Assembly: GCF_014196515.1 (NCBI RefSeq)
Contig: NZ_JACIDV010000006.1
Location: 248,001 to 312,000, forward strand
Direction of reading: 5' to 3'
DNA from: Rhizobium skierniewicense
Lineage (GTDB): Bacteria; Pseudomonadota; Alphaproteobacteria; Rhizobiales; Rhizobiaceae
Length of the DNA stretch: 64,000 nt
Part shown: one piece after another, positions 38,004 to 47,908 of the stretch
Position numbering within the stretch: the stretch's first letter is position 1
How the letters are laid out: each line of letters starts with the position of its first letter
Program-made: the position numbers and the translations under genes
The notes under the pieces: model-generated
Database searches by the model: none
The model's input: the letters and a program-made list of their open reading frames with translations, nothing else
What the model was told of the DNA's origin: nothing

Positions 38004-39323
38004 TTTGCCGACACAGAACTCGGAGAATATCACACCGAGCAAATCTTCGACATCGACACGCCCGGTGATACGACCGAGAGCCGTAGCGGCAAGACGCAGA
38101 TATTCCGATCGGATCGCCAGATCCATGCCGTCTGATGCCAAAGCATCACTAACATAGTTGCGCGTCTCTTCAAGTCGTTTCTTGTGGCGTGCCCTAACAG
38201 GTCCCAGTGTGAACGACGCGCCAACGCGCTCTTCAATTGCCGCTGCGATGGCGGAGCGAAGATGATCCAGCCCTGTTCCGGTTCTGGCAGACAGCGCAAT
38301 ATCGCACTGGCTAGTGACGGTTTCGATCATATCACATTTGGTTGCGATCTTGAGAATTCTCTTATTGGCGTCGATCGGGAATTGTTGCGGAACCGAATCG
38401 ATATCGGATAGAAACAAAATGAGGTCGGCATTCTCGGCAGTGAGACGCGCACGCCTTATACCTTCTTGCTCCACAACATCATCGCTTTCTCGCAGTCCGG
38501 CTGTGTCGAACAGCGTCACCAGGTATCCGCCGACGTTGAGATCGACGCTGAGAACGTCACGCGTCGTTCCGGCGATATCCGTGACAATTGCCACGTCACG
38601 TCCGCTCAACGCGTTCATAAGAGTCGATTTGCCGACATTAGGAGCGCCGACGAGGGCCACTTTAAACCCGTCGCGGATGATTTCACCACTCGAACCTGCG
38701 TTTAAATGGAGATGCAATTCATCCTGGAAAGCCGAAACATCTCTCCAAACCTGGGCCGATACCGAATCTGGAACGTCTTCTTCGTCCGAAAAGTCCAACT
38801 CGGCCTCAATCAAGGCCCGGCACCGCGTCAGACGTTGCGCCCACCCATCATAAAGTTCAGACAGCCTGCCACTCGTTTGCTCAACAGCCAGACGCCGCTG
38901 CATCTCTGTTTCTGCTGTGAGAAGATCCGCAAGCCCCTCGACTTCGAGAAGGTCCATCTTGCCATTATCGTAAGCGCGCTTGGAAAATTCACCCGCCTCC
39001 GCTGGACGCACTGCCGGTATGGCGTCCAGCTCTGAAAAGACCGCTGCAACAACCGCTTTACTACCATGGACATGCAATTCGACACAGTCTTCGCCCGTGA
39101 AAGAGTTCGGAGCAGGAAAATTGAAGACAAGCGCCTGGTCTATCGGATCATCGTTGCGGTTCCGAATCGTTTTCAGAGCGGCTCTGCGGGGCAGGGGTAA
39201 ATCACCTCGGATCAATCTCTCCAACGCATGATGTGCCTGTGGACCGCTGATACGCAAGATCGCCACACCGGCGGGTAGTGAGCCGCTGGAGAGAGCGTAA
39301 ATCGTATCATTGGATGGCAACAT
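38001..39323 (-). CDS. mnmE: tRNA modification GTPase MnmE
   Basis: Dimeric GTPase acting with MnmG in cmnm5U34 formation; 440 residues. The N-terminal tetrahydrofolate-binding domain (1-120) is followed by a helical domain that contains an inserted G domain with GAPNVGKS (226-233), DIAGTTRD and DTAG. The C-terminal catalytic-type motif CVGK (437-440) is intact. A hairpin terminator lies between rho and this gene, so mnmE probably starts its own transcript. Confidence 0.96.
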   Translation of the reverse strand: MLPSNDTIYALSSGSLPAGVAILRISGPQAHHALERLIRGDLPLPRRAALKTIRNRNDDPIDQALVFNFPAPNSFTGEDCVELHVHGSKAVVAAVFSELDAIPAVRPAEAGEFSKRAYDNGKMDLLEVEGLADLLTAETEMQRRLAVEQTSGRLSELYDGWAQRLTRCRALIEAELDFSDEEDVPDSVSAQVWRDVSAFQDELHLHLNAGSSGEIIRDGFKVALVGAPNVGKSTLMNALSGRDVAIVTDIAGTTRDVLSVDLNVGGYLVTLFDTAGLRESDDVVEQEGIRRARLTAENADLILFLSDIDSVPQQFPIDANKRILKIATKCDMIETVTSQCDIALSARTGTGLDHLRSAIAAAIEERVGASFTLGPVRARHKKRLEETRNYVSDALASDGMDLAIRSEYLRLAATALGRITGRVDVEDLLGVIFSEFCVGK

Positions 39324-39393
39324 TGGTTTTCAGTCCTTCAAACGCTGGAAGTCAGGCTGTCATCACGGTTATACTAATCCCGTTCAAAAGAAT

Positions 39394-39421
39394 GGCCGCG
39401 CCCGTTTGATCGGACGCGGCC
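39394..39421 (-). terminator. Terminator after rho
   Basis: GGCCGCG and CGCGGCC (39415-39421 and 39394-39400 on the minus strand) form a 7-bp stem with a 14-nt loop, followed by ATTCTTTTG. The U-run is short, so strength is uncertain. Confidence 0.65.
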
Positions 39422-39448
39422 TTATAGCCTTACAGGAAGAATCCCGCT

Positions 39449-40714
39449 TTAAGTGTTCATCGAATCGAAGAAGTCGCCATTGTTCTTGGTCTGCTTCAAC
39501 TTGTCGATCAGGAACTCGATGGCATCTGTCGTCCCCATCGGCGCCAAGATACGACGCAGAACGAAGATTTTCTGAAGATCCTGACGCGGAACGAGGAGGT
39601 CTTCCTTACGGGTGCCGGATTTGAGGATGTCCATGGATGGGAAGATACGCTTGTCGGCGACCTTGCGGTCCAGCACAATTTCCGAGTTGCCGGTTCCCTT
39701 GAACTCTTCGAAGATTACTTCGTCCATGCGGCTACCCGTATCGATCAGAGCCGTCGCTATGATCGTCAGCGAGCCGCCTTCCTCGATATTTCGGGCGGCA
39801 CCGAAGAAGCGCTTTGGACGCTGCAAGGCATTGGCATCTACACCACCCGTCAAGACCTTGCCGGAAGACGGAACGACGGTGTTGTAAGCACGGCCGAGGC
39901 GTGTGATCGAATCGAGCAGGATGACGACGTCACGGCCATGTTCGACAAGACGCTTGGCCTTTTCGATAACCATTTCGGCAACCTGAACATGGCGAACGGC
40001 AGGCTCGTCGAAGGTAGAGGAGACGACCTCACCCTTCACGGAACGCTGCATATCCGTCACTTCTTCTGGCCGTTCGTCGATGAGAAGAACGATCAGGTAA
40101 CATTCTGGATGATTGGCCGTAATCGAGTGGGCAATATTTTGGAGAAGTACAGTCTTACCGGTACGTGGTGGGGCAACGATGAGGCCACGCTGACCTTTAC
40201 CGAGCGGTGTAACGAGATCCATCACCCGGGCGGACAGATCCTTGGATGTCGGTATTTCGAGTTCCAACTTGAAGCGCTCATTCGGATAAAGCGGCGTCAG
40301 ATTGTCGAAATGCACCTTATGGCGGATTTTCTCTGGATCGTCGAAGTTGATGGTATTGACCTTGAGAAGGGCGAAATAACGCTCACCTTCCTTGGGTCCA
40401 CGAATCGGTCCTTCGACGGTATCGCCCGTTTTCAGCGAAAATCGGCGGATCTGTGATGGCGAGATATAAATATCATCCGGGCCTGGCAGATAGTTGGCAT
40501 TGGCAGATCGCAAAAAACCGAAGCCATCCTGAAGGACTTCAACGACACCTTCGCCGATGATTTCAACATCCTGACTGGCAAGAACCTTGAGGATTGCAAA
40601 CATGAGCTCCTGCTTGCGCATCGTGCTCGCATTTTCGACTTCCAGGGATTCGGCAAACGTCAGCAAATCGGTAGGGGATTTGCTCTTGAGTTCCTGAAGC
40701 TTCATTTCAGCCAT
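39449..40714 (-). CDS. rho: Transcription termination factor Rho
   Basis: Hexameric RNA helicase, 421 residues. The N-terminal Rho_N and cold-shock-like RNA-binding domains (about 5-125, with [10 protein letters not shown]) come before the ATPase domain with Walker A APPRTGKT (181-188) and the Walker B region [14 protein letters not shown] 187-bp leader separates it from hemJ upstream, where autoregulation of rho is often located. hemE-hemJ-rho is the usual origin-proximal order. Confidence 0.97.
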   Translation of the reverse strand: MAEMKLQELKSKSPTDLLTFAESLEVENASTMRKQELMFAILKVLASQDVEIIGEGVVEVLQDGFGFLRSANANYLPGPDDIYISPSQIRRFSLKTGDTVEGPIRGPKEGERYFALLKVNTINFDDPEKIRHKVHFDNLTPLYPNERFKLELEIPTSKDLSARVMDLVTPLGKGQRGLIVAPPRTGKTVLLQNIAHSITANHPECYLIVLLIDERPEEVTDMQRSVKGEVVSSTFDEPAVRHVQVAEMVIEKAKRLVEHGRDVVILLDSITRLGRAYNTVVPSSGKVLTGGVDANALQRPKRFFGAARNIEEGGSLTIIATALIDTGSRMDEVIFEEFKGTGNSEIVLDRKVADKRIFPSMDILKSGTRKEDLLVPRQDLQKIFVLRRILAPMGTTDAIEFLIDKLKQTKNNGDFFDSMNT

Positions 40715-40901
40715 GAAGAGAAAGACCGTCTTTAAAATATGTGTGTGGGGGAAGGCTTGTTCGCGAATCAGGTACTGTGGGTGGCCCGCAGACGGCTGAA
40801 TAATTCACATGCCATTGAGATAAGTGACCGGAAAATAGCGTTTCAGCCTTCAAGCTGCAAGAGGAAAGCACCAATTCCGAGAAATTTATCGTGAACGGCC
40901 A

Positions 40902-41447
40902 TTATCCGAATGGTTTCACAACCACCAGTATGACAATGGCGATCATCAGAAGCGTTGGAGCCTCATTCATCAACCGCCAGTGACGGGCGGTACGCGTGTT
41001 CTCATCACGGGCAAAACGCTTGGCGCTGCGGCTGAAATAGACATGGGTCGCGGTCATCAGCACCACCAGCGCGATCTTCGCATGCAGCCAGCCACCCTGG
41101 AAACCATAAACCGACCAGGCGAGATAAAGCCCCAACACCCAGGAAATCATCATGGCAGGGTTCATGATGATCTTAATCAGACGTTGCTCCATCACCTTGA
41201 AGGTCTCGGACTTGTCCGAACCCGTCTCCGCATCGGTGTGGTATATGAAAAGCCGCGGCAAGTAGAACAACCCGGCCATCCAGGAGATGACGGCGATGAT
41301 ATGCAGCGCCTTGATCCAGAGATAGGCATCCGCGGGATCGGCATGCAGGACAGCGGCAATCAGTCCCACAAAAACTACAAGAGCGGCGCCCGCGCGCAAA
41401 CGCGCCTTGCGACCTGATGTGTCGGACGTCGCTTTTTCCCGTGTCAT
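40902..41447 (-). CDS. hemJ: HemJ-like protoporphyrinogen oxidase
   Basis: A 181-residue UPF0093/HemJ-type membrane protein, expected to oxidise protoporphyrinogen IX to protoporphyrin IX. Four hydrophobic helices are visible. The conserved His lies in [20 protein letters not shown] (His49) with the Arg of LPRLF following. Its ATG overlaps the hemE stop in an ATGA, which strongly supports a role in haem synthesis. Confidence 0.88.
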   Translation of the reverse strand: MTREKATSDTSGRKARLRAGAALVVFVGLIAAVLHADPADAYLWIKALHIIAVISWMAGLFYLPRLFIYHTDAETGSDKSETFKVMEQRLIKIIMNPAMMISWVLGLYLAWSVYGFQGGWLHAKIALVVLMTATHVYFSRSAKRFARDENTRTARHWRLMNEAPTLLMIAIVILVVVKPFG

Positions 41448-42478
41448 CGCCGCGCCTCATGAGATCGCACCCGCGCCACCAGTTTCGCTACATTTTCCGG
41501 ATCGGCCTGCGGCGTGATGCCATGGCCCAGATTAAAGATCAGTGGACCATTGCCAAGCTGTTCCAGGATCGTATCGATCCCGTCTTCCAGCGCCTTACCG
41601 CCAGCCACCATGCGCATCGGGTCCAGATTGCCCTGCACAGGCCCGTCTTTTTGAAGGTCACGGGCGAAGGAAAGCGGGATGCTCCAATCGAGGCCAATGG
41701 CATCAGCCTTGGTTTTCTGACGGTAATCTTTCAGCATAATACCGGCACCCTTGGCAAATGCGATGATCTTGGCGTCCGGCCGGCGAGCCCGAACGGACTG
41801 GATGATGCGCGCGACCGGCTTGATCGCATAATCTTCGAATTCCTTCTCACCCAGAACACCCGCCCAGGAGTCGAAAATCTGCACCGCATCGGCACCCGCA
41901 TCCAGCTGGGCTACGAGATAGTCGGCAGACACCTCCGCGAGAAACGCCAGCAGATGTTCCATAGCCTGCGGATGTTGGTAGCCAAACAGGCGCGCGGGCG
42001 CCTGGTCGGGTGTTCCGTGTCCGGCAATCATGTAGGTGGCGACCGTCCAGGGAGCGCCACAGAAGCCGAGCAGTGTGGTCTTGGACGGAAGTTCCGCCCT
42101 CAATCGTCTCACCGCCTCAAACACCGGTGCAAGATGCGGCAAGATATTATCGGCCTTCAGTGCCGAAATCTCATCCGTAGTAATCGGGTCCATTGCCGGA
42201 CCCCGCCCTTCGGTGAAGGTGACATTGCGATGGAGCGCGTCCGGGATCACGAGAATATCAGAAAACAGGATAGCCGCATCGAGTTCAAAGCGACGGATAG
42301 GCTGAAGCGTGACCTCCGTTGCCAGCGCAGGATTATAGCATAGGTCGAGGAAACTTCCCGCCACCTTCCGCGTTTCTCGATACTCCGGGAGATACCGACC
42401 CGCCTGCCTCATGAGCCAGATCGGAGGAGGGGTGAGTGTCTCCCCGCTCAATACCTTCAAAACGTTCCGTTCAGCCAT
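41444..42478 (-). CDS. hemE: Uroporphyrinogen decarboxylase HemE
   Basis: Decarboxylates the four acetate chains of uroporphyrinogen III to coproporphyrinogen III; 344 residues. The N-terminal [12 protein letters not shown] signature (residues 23-34), the second [14 protein letters not shown] motif and the C-terminal NLGHGI motif are present. It is next to the origin spacer, as in Caulobacter and other alphaproteobacteria, and is co-translated with hemJ. Confidence 0.97.
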   Translation of the reverse strand: MAERNVLKVLSGETLTPPPIWLMRQAGRYLPEYRETRKVAGSFLDLCYNPALATEVTLQPIRRFELDAAILFSDILVIPDALHRNVTFTEGRGPAMDPITTDEISALKADNILPHLAPVFEAVRRLRAELPSKTTLLGFCGAPWTVATYMIAGHGTPDQAPARLFGYQHPQAMEHLLAFLAEVSADYLVAQLDAGADAVQIFDSWAGVLGEKEFEDYAIKPVARIIQSVRARRPDAKIIAFAKGAGIMLKDYRQKTKADAIGLDWSIPLSFARDLQKDGPVQGNLDPMRMVAGGKALEDGIDTILEQLGNGPLIFNLGHGITPQADPENVAKLVARVRSHEARR

Positions 42479-42703
42479 CAGCCCATCTTTTCTAAAATAT
42501 AATAAAAGAGATTCTTAGAGATTTTCTATTTCTTAGAGTCTGTGAGTAGCAAGGATTAAATCCTGTCCGGCGGATATGCCGCATCCAGACAAAACCGGTC
42601 ACGGCGGTGGAATGATCAAACATAAGCTTGTCAACGATCGGGGGTAAAGACAAATTCACCAAATTTTTCAGTTTGTTAGATATTGATGGTGTCATCAACT
42701 TCC

Positions 42704-42712
42704 TGTGGATAA
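42704..42712 (-). promoter_or_regulatory. DnaA box in oriC
   Basis: TGTGGATAA, the complement of the consensus TTATCCACA. Confidence 0.85.
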
Positions 42713-42791
42713 ACGGTGCATGATTTTTAAGAGCTTTCCGTTCTCCTCACAATTCACAAGTCGCCTTCCGCTTGCTACACAAAAACCCGAT

Positions 42792-42800
42792 TGTGGATAA
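42792..42800 (-). promoter_or_regulatory. DnaA box in oriC
   Basis: A second perfect TGTGGATAA, 88 bp from the first and in the same orientation. Confidence 0.85.
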
Positions 42801-42859
42801 ACCGGCAGTTTTACACCGGCCGGTCCGCGGGCAAGGCTAACGCCACAGCTTGTCCAGTG

Positions 42860-42868
42860 TTATCAACA
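42860..42868 (+). promoter_or_regulatory. Near-consensus DnaA box in oriC
   Basis: TTATCAACA, one mismatch to TTATCCACA, in the opposite orientation to the two perfect boxes and 17 bp before the DUF299 start. Confidence 0.6.
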
Positions 42869-42884
42869 GGGAGCGGAAAACAGC

Positions 42885-43706
42885 GTGGAGAACACAAAAA
42901 GCTTCTTCCATCTTCATCTGATTTCTGACTCCACGGGCGAGACTCTCATGTCGGCGGGCAGGGCGGTGTCGGCCCAGTTTCACGCTGCCATGCCGCTGGA
43001 ACACGTTTATCCGATGATCAGAAACCAGAAACAGCTTCAGCAGGTGATAGACAGCATCGATAAAGAACCGGGTATCGTGCTCTACACAATCGTCGATGAG
43101 CATTTGGCGCAGTTCCTGGATCTCCAATGCCACGCGATCGGCGTTCCCTGCGTCAACGTGCTAGAACCGGTCATAGGCATTTTTCAGACCTATCTCGGCA
43201 CCACATCCAGGCGAAGGGTCGGAGCACAACATGCCCTGAATGCAGATTATTTTGCCCGTATAGAGGCCCTGAACTTCGCGATGGATCACGATGACGGGCA
43301 GATGCCGGAAAGTTATGAGGAGGCGGATGTCGTCCTTATCGGTATCAGCCGCACGTCGAAAACGCCCACCAGTATCTATCTCGCCAATCGTGGCGTCAAA
43401 ACCGCCAATATTCCCGTCGTGCCTGGCGTGCCTTTGCCGGAAAGTCTTTACAAGGCCACAAGGCCGCTGATCGTCGGACTGGTCGCGACGTCCGATCGAA
43501 TATCTCAGGTTCGCGAAAACCGCGAATTGGGGACAACAGGTGGTTTTGACCGCAGACAATATACAGACCGGGCGACCATCATGGAGGAGCTGAAATATGC
43601 CCGTGCGCTTTGCGCTCGCAATGATTGGCCACTGATTGACGTCACGCGCCGGTCTATCGAAGAGACAGCTGCCGCCATTCTTGCCCTTCGGCAAAGGACA
43701 CGTTAA
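42885..43706 (+). CDS. ppsR: DUF299 kinase/pyrophosphorylase (PPDK/PEP synthase regulator)
   Basis: A 273-residue bifunctional Ser/Thr kinase and Pi-dependent pyrophosphorylase that switches pyruvate phosphate dikinase or PEP synthase off and on. The N-terminal [12 protein letters not shown] and the P-loop-like [18 protein letters not shown] (around residues 152-169) are diagnostic. The start is a GTG with GGGAG upstream. Its position beside oriC opposite hemE is the conserved alphaproteobacterial one (RP001-type gene). Confidence 0.93.
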   Translation: MENTKSFFHLHLISDSTGETLMSAGRAVSAQFHAAMPLEHVYPMIRNQKQLQQVIDSIDKEPGIVLYTIVDEHLAQFLDLQCHAIGVPCVNVLEPVIGIFQTYLGTTSRRRVGAQHALNADYFARIEALNFAMDHDDGQMPESYEEADVVLIGISRTSKTPTSIYLANRGVKTANIPVVPGVPLPESLYKATRPLIVGLVATSDRISQVRENRELGTTGGFDRRQYTDRATIMEELKYARALCARNDWPLIDVTRRSIEETAAAILALRQRTR

Positions 43707-43738
43707 TCCCTTCGCTTCCTTCTTCGGAGACTGGGTTG

Positions 43739-44338
43739 ATGAAACCGGACCTTATCCTTGCATCCACGAGTGCGTCCCGGCAGATGCTGATGCGCAATGC
43801 CGGTCTGACCTTCACGGCCCAGCCGGCCGATATCGACGAACGCGCCATAGACACGCGGTTGGTCAAAGACGGCGCTACGCCTGACCGTATCGCGGTGGAG
43901 CTGGCCAGGGCCAAGGCCCTTGCGGTCAGCGCAGCGCGACCGGACGCTTTCGTGCTTGGCTGTGACCAGACCATGTCGCTTGGATCACGCATTTATCACA
44001 AGCCGAAGGATATGACCGAGGCTCATGCCAATCTCATGTCCTTGTCTGGAAAAACGCATCGCCTGAACTGCGGTGCAGCGTTAGCGCATAAGGGAGCAGT
44101 CATCTGGGAAACCGTGACCTTTGCAGACTTGACCGTTCGCGCTTTGAGCAACGATTTCGTTGCGCGTCATCTCGAGCGCGTCGGATCGAACGTGCTATCG
44201 AGCGTTGGCGCCTATCAGCTGGAAGGGGAAGGCGTTCAGTTGTTCAGTGCGATAGAGGGCGACTATTTCACCATTCTCGGACTACCGCTTTTGCCTCTCT
44301 TAACAAAACTCCGCGACTTGGGCCTGATCGATGGTTGA
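43739..44338 (+). CDS. maf: Maf-family nucleoside triphosphate pyrophosphatase
   Basis: A 199-residue Maf/HAM1-type house-cleaning pyrophosphatase acting on non-canonical or canonical NTPs. The N-terminal [14 protein letters not shown] motif, DEAxx-type Asp/Glu region, VLGCDQTM and [15 protein letters not shown] match the YceF/Maf-1-like group. The ATG at 43739 follows a GGAG by 9 bases and is preferred over the TTG directly before it. It overlaps aroE by 8 bp. Confidence 0.93.
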   Translation: MKPDLILASTSASRQMLMRNAGLTFTAQPADIDERAIDTRLVKDGATPDRIAVELARAKALAVSAARPDAFVLGCDQTMSLGSRIYHKPKDMTEAHANLMSLSGKTHRLNCGAALAHKGAVIWETVTFADLTVRALSNDFVARHLERVGSNVLSSVGAYQLEGEGVQLFSAIEGDYFTILGLPLLPLLTKLRDLGLIDG

Positions 44339-45191
44339 TTCACGTGAAACATTAACCATCAAGGCCTTCGTTACAGGCTACCCGATTAAACATTCCCGAT
44401 CTCCGCTCATTCATCGCTATTGGCTCGAAGCTTTCGGTATCGGCGGTTCCTATGATGCGATAGCCGTTGCGCCTGAGATGTTTGAACATTTCATGACCGA
44501 TTTGAAGTCTGGCAAGAGCACATTTGTCGGTGGCAATGTCACAATACCCCACAAGGAATCCGCCTACCGATTGGCCGATAAGCCTGATGACGTCGCGCAA
44601 GAGCTGGGTGCCGCAAACACCCTGTGGTTGGAAGACGGTCAGCTTCACGCGACCAATACCGATGGCTATGGCTTCCTGTCCAATTTAGACGCCCGCTGCC
44701 CAGGCTGGGATAAGACGGACAGGGCAGTGGTTCTGGGCGCAGGCGGTGCCAGTCGTTCGGTTATTCAGGCGCTCTGCAATCGCGATATCGGTGAAATCAA
44801 TGTCGTCAACCGCACGATTGGTCGCGCAAAAGAATTGCGTAGCCGGTTTGGCGTGCGTGTCTTTGCCCATCCACTGGAAGCACTGCCGGAGGTTCTGGCC
44901 GGCGCAGGCCTGTTCGTCAACACGACCTCATTGGGAATGGATGGCGCAGAAGCACCGCAGATCGATTTTTCTGCCCTCCTGTCAAGTGCGATCGTGACGG
45001 ATGTGGTCTACGTTCCCTTGAACACACCGATCCTCAAAGCGGCGCAGAGCCACGGTTTCACAACCGTCGACGGCCTCGGTATGCTGCTCTATCAGGCAAA
45101 ACCTGGCTTTGAAAAATGGTTCGGCGAAGCACCTGACGTGAACGAAGAATTGCGAGCGATCATCATCGCCGACATGGACAAACACGCATGA
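44331..45191 (+). CDS. aroE: Shikimate dehydrogenase AroE
   Basis: NADPH-dependent reduction of 3-dehydroshikimate, 286 residues. The substrate site has [13 protein letters not shown] (16-28), the catalytic-Lys region NVTIPHKE, and the cofactor loop GAGGASRSV. Codons 3-7 (DSRET) are encoded by a parS-like site. It is in the maf-aroE-coaE-dnaQ series; the 3' end overlaps coaE by 4 nt. Confidence 0.96.
   Translation: MVDSRETLTIKAFVTGYPIKHSRSPLIHRYWLEAFGIGGSYDAIAVAPEMFEHFMTDLKSGKSTFVGGNVTIPHKESAYRLADKPDDVAQELGAANTLWLEDGQLHATNTDGYGFLSNLDARCPGWDKTDRAVVLGAGGASRSVIQALCNRDIGEINVVNRTIGRAKELRSRFGVRVFAHPLEALPEVLAGAGLFVNTTSLGMDGAEAPQIDFSALLSSAIVTDVVYVPLNTPILKAAQSHGFTTVDGLGMLLYQAKPGFEKWFGEAPDVNEELRAIIIADMDKHA
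44336..44351. promoter_or_regulatory. parS-like site inside the aroE start
   Basis: TGATTCACGTGAAACA, one mismatch to the palindrome. It spans the end of maf and codons 2-7 of aroE, about 1.5 kb from oriC. Confidence 0.85.
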
Positions 45192-45787
45192 TCACCATTG
45201 GCCTGACGGGCTCCATCGGAATGGGGAAATCGACAACGGCAGCACTGTTCGCCAAAGAGGGCGTAGCTGTTTGCGATTCCGATGCGCTGGTGCATGATCT
45301 CTACGGCAATGAGGCGGTTCCGTTGATCGAAAATGCGTTCCCTGGCACCACGCAGAACGGGCGCGTGGATCGCGAAAGGCTGGCTGGGAAATTGCGTGAC
45401 AATCCGGCTCACTTTAAGGTGCTGGAACAGTTGGTTCACCCGCTTGTCCAAAAAAAGCAAAAGCAGTTTTTGGATGCGCAGCGCTTGAGAGGTGTCGAAT
45501 TCGGCCTTCTGGATATTCCTTTGCTGTACGAAACCGGCGCGCAGGCGCGCGTTGACACCGTGGTGGTGGTGTCTTGTCCGCCCGATATCCAACGGCAGCG
45601 TGTTCTTTCACGACCGGGGATGAGCGAGGAAAAATTTCAGATGATCCTTGCGCGGCAGATGCCGGATGAGGAAAAGAGAAAGCGTGCCGATTTCGTGATC
45701 GATACGGGCAAAAGCCTGGATGATGCGAGGGAGCAGGTGCTGGCAGTGTTGGCCGCCTTGCGGTCAGATCAACACGGGAACATGTGA
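45188..45787 (+). CDS. coaE: Dephospho-CoA kinase CoaE
   Basis: Last step of coenzyme A synthesis, 199 residues. The P-loop GSIGMGKST is at residues 8-16, and D-S-D-x-hV-HDL and the [10 protein letters not shown] segment follow. The ATG overlaps the aroE stop (ATGA), and dnaQ begins 2 bp after the stop. Confidence 0.96.
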   Translation: MITIGLTGSIGMGKSTTAALFAKEGVAVCDSDALVHDLYGNEAVPLIENAFPGTTQNGRVDRERLAGKLRDNPAHFKVLEQLVHPLVQKKQKQFLDAQRLRGVEFGLLDIPLLYETGAQARVDTVVVVSCPPDIQRQRVLSRPGMSEEKFQMILARQMPDEEKRKRADFVIDTGKSLDDAREQVLAVLAALRSDQHGNM

Positions 45788-45789
45788 TC

Positions 45790-46491
45790 ATGCGCGAAAT
45801 CATCTTCGATACGGAAACGACGGGTCTGGAATCCAAGGCCGACCGCATCATCGAAATCGGCGGCATCGAGCTGTTCAACCATTTTCCAACCGGTCGTACG
45901 CTTCATCTCTACATCAATCCGGGGGATCGCAAGGTCCATCCCGACGCTTTAGCCGTGCACGGTATTACCGACGAGTTCTTGAAGGACAAACCGAAATTCG
46001 AGGATGTCGTTCAGGAGATCAGGGATTTTTTTGAGGGCGCGCGCTGGGTCGCCCATAATGCGACATTCGATATGGGTTTCATCAACGCCGAGTTTGCCCG
46101 CATTGGTATCGAGCCAGTCCCACCTGAAGTCGTCACCGACACCTTGTCGATGGCGCGGCGCAAACACCCGATGGGCCCGAACTCGCTGGATGCGCTTTGC
46201 CGTCGATATGGCATCGACAATTCACACCGCACCAAGCATGGCGCCTTGCTCGACTCCGAACTTCTGGCGGAAGTCTATATCGAGATGATCGGCGGACGGC
46301 AGACCGCGCTCGGTTTTGGAAGTGCTGTGAAGACGCAGTCGACCGGGATCGTGGAGGACGTACCGGTTGATGTGATCGTGCGGGAGAAAACATTGCCACA
46401 AAGATTGGATGCAGAAGCAGCGGCGGCGCATGGCAAGCTCGTTCTGTCGATGGGCACCAAGGCGATCTGGAACAAATATCAGCAGAACTGA
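45790..46491 (+). CDS. dnaQ: DNA polymerase III epsilon subunit (3'-5' exonuclease) DnaQ
   Basis: Proofreading subunit, 233 residues, DEDDh exonuclease. Exo I is FDTETTGL with Asp7 and Glu9, Exo II is the AHNATFDMGFINAE region, and Exo III is HGALLDSELLAEVYIEM. A C-terminal tail that contacts the polymerase ends the protein. The ATG at 45790 is preferred; a GTG two codons earlier overlaps the coaE stop. A bidirectional terminator follows. Confidence 0.95.
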   Translation: MREIIFDTETTGLESKADRIIEIGGIELFNHFPTGRTLHLYINPGDRKVHPDALAVHGITDEFLKDKPKFEDVVQEIRDFFEGARWVAHNATFDMGFINAEFARIGIEPVPPEVVTDTLSMARRKHPMGPNSLDALCRRYGIDNSHRTKHGALLDSELLAEVYIEMIGGRQTALGFGSAVKTQSTGIVEDVPVDVIVREKTLPQRLDAEAAAAHGKLVLSMGTKAIWNKYQQN

Positions 46492-46523
46492 GCGTGGCGA
46501 AATGCCGTCAGGAATTTGCGCAT

Positions 46524-46559
46524 TAAAAAACCCGGGCTTTTGACCCGGGTTGTTTTTTT
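46524..46559. terminator. Bidirectional terminator between dnaQ and secB
   Basis: AACCCGGG (46529-46536) pairs with CCCGGGTT (46544-46551) over a 7-nt loop. It is flanked by an A-run at 46525-46530 and a T-run at 46553-46559, so it can serve both convergent genes. Confidence 0.92.
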
Positions 46560-46576
46560 GATCGATGGTTGGACGA

Positions 46577-47059
46577 TCAGTTCGGAACGGCCTGAACCTT
46601 GGCGCGGGCCTGTTCTTCTGCAACGCGCTGCGCAAACATCTGGGAAAAATCGATTGGATCGATCATCAATGGTGGGAAGCCACCATTGCGCGTGACGTCT
46701 GCGATGATTTGGCGCGCGAATGGGAAGAGAAGACGCGGGCACTCGATAAAGAGAACCGGCAGCATATGTTCCTGCGGAAAACCGGTGATGCGGAAGACGC
46801 CGCCATAGACCAGCTCGGCCACGAACAGAACCTTGTCACCATCCTTGGCTTCGGCGTTCAGCGTCAGCACCACGTCGAAGTCAGAACCGGAAATAGGGTT
46901 CGCATTGACGTTGACATTGATGTTGATTGCAGGGGCCCCCTCGCGGGCCTGAAGCGAACGAGGAGCGCCCGGATTTTCGAAAGACAGGTCTTTCGTGTAC
47001 TGGGTCAGAATGTTGAGGGAGGGGTTTGCACCGTCCTGCGCACCGTTTTCAGTGGTCAT
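46577..47059 (-). CDS. secB: Protein-export chaperone SecB
   Basis: Tetrameric export chaperone, 160 residues, which keeps precursor proteins unfolded and hands them to Sec[14 protein letters not shown] (23-35 region), INVNVNANP and the [26 protein letters not shown] segment are conserved. It is convergent with dnaQ across the bidirectional terminator. Confidence 0.96.
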   Translation of the reverse strand: MTTENGAQDGANPSLNILTQYTKDLSFENPGAPRSLQAREGAPAININVNVNANPISGSDFDVVLTLNAEAKDGDKVLFVAELVYGGVFRITGFPQEHMLPVLFIECPRLLFPFARQIIADVTRNGGFPPLMIDPIDFSQMFAQRVAEEQARAKVQAVPN

Positions 47060-47143
47060 ATTATGTCCTCGCGGATTGAATTCTTGGAAGCCCGTCTATC
47101 ATCTCGACTATGGCCTTACAACCCTTTGATATGAGGGTTGGTC

Positions 47144-47656
47144 TCAGGGTTTGGGCAAGTCTCGGTCATCCCGCTTCTGTGACCAAGGAGATTGCCCGGG
47201 ACCGTCGCGGTGGAAGTCGTCTTCATCCAGGTCGACCACCTTCGCCGATGGTTCGCCCTTCGCACCGGGACGAAATCCCCTGCCTTTGAACGAACTTGCC
47301 ACGACAATGCGCGGACCGAACGATGTCCAGATCAGCGACCGGAAGCCGGGGATGAGAAGAAGAAGGCCGATCGTATCGGTGATGAAACCGGGCAGGAAAA
47401 GCAGAATACCCGCGATCACACGCATGCCGCCATTGACGATGGCTTGCGCTGGCTCACCGCCGGTGCGGCTAGCATTTTGAAGATTGCGAATCATCCCAAG
47501 GCCGCCCGACCTCAAGATAACGAGACCGAGGAACGAGGTGAACAGAATGAGCGCCAGGGTGAGCCAGACACCGAGCGCCTTGCCCACGACAATGAAGCCG
47601 GCAATTTCCAGGATCGGCATCAACAGGACGACGATGGGTACCAAAGAGAAACGCAT
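47144..47656 (-). CDS. fxsA: FxsA-family membrane protein
   Basis: A 170-residue inner-membrane protein of the FxsA family; E. coli FxsA affects phage T7 exclusion, but the general function is unknown. Hydrophobic helices lie at about 4-25, 28-48 and 78-100. The ILEIAGFIVVGKALG and LLFLPGFITDTIGLLLLIPG segments are the family signature. The C-terminal 60 residues are charged and cytoplasmic. It is divergent from the Tim44-like gene with 252 bp between. Confidence 0.9.
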   Translation of the reverse strand: MRFSLVPIVVLLMPILEIAGFIVVGKALGVWLTLALILFTSFLGLVILRSGGLGMIRNLQNASRTGGEPAQAIVNGGMRVIAGILLFLPGFITDTIGLLLLIPGFRSLIWTSFGPRIVVASSFKGRGFRPGAKGEPSAKVVDLDEDDFHRDGPGQSPWSQKRDDRDLPKP

Positions 47657-47908
47657 AATCCGAGCCTTGCGTGTTGTTGGAACCCGTGCGCCTCATCCGA
47701 ACGCAGACGAACATGTCCCAACGAAATGAACCTACGCACCGGACGTAACTGAGAAGCGTTTCACGTTCCTCCGATGCCTGAACCTCACCCTATCGACAAA
47801 TTGCCCGCCTTGGGAGACCAACGCTTGAATCTGTATATTTGAATGATGAACAGATGCAGACTATATGATGTGTAGAAATTTGAATTTAAATGGTGGTGTC
47901 GGTAAAAG

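Larger units (their letters stand above)
42479..42884. other. Chromosomal replication origin (oriC) candidate
   Basis: A 406-bp non-coding spacer between hemE and the DUF299 gene, the same gene pair that flanks Caulobacter Cori. It has an AT-rich block at about 42485-42535. Two perfect DnaA boxes, TGTGGATAA at 42704-42712 and 42792-42800, and one near-box TTATCAACA at 42860-42868 lie in it. Two GANTC sites for CcrM-type methylation (42510-42514 and 42536-42540) flank the AT-rich block. Promoters for hemE and the DUF299 gene must also be in here. No CtrA site of the TTAA-N7-TTAA type was seen. Confidence 0.85.

Noticed and set aside
47757-47770. GCGTTTCACGTTCC before the Tim44-like gene
   Set aside because: Only a half site; the right arm GAAAC is missing.
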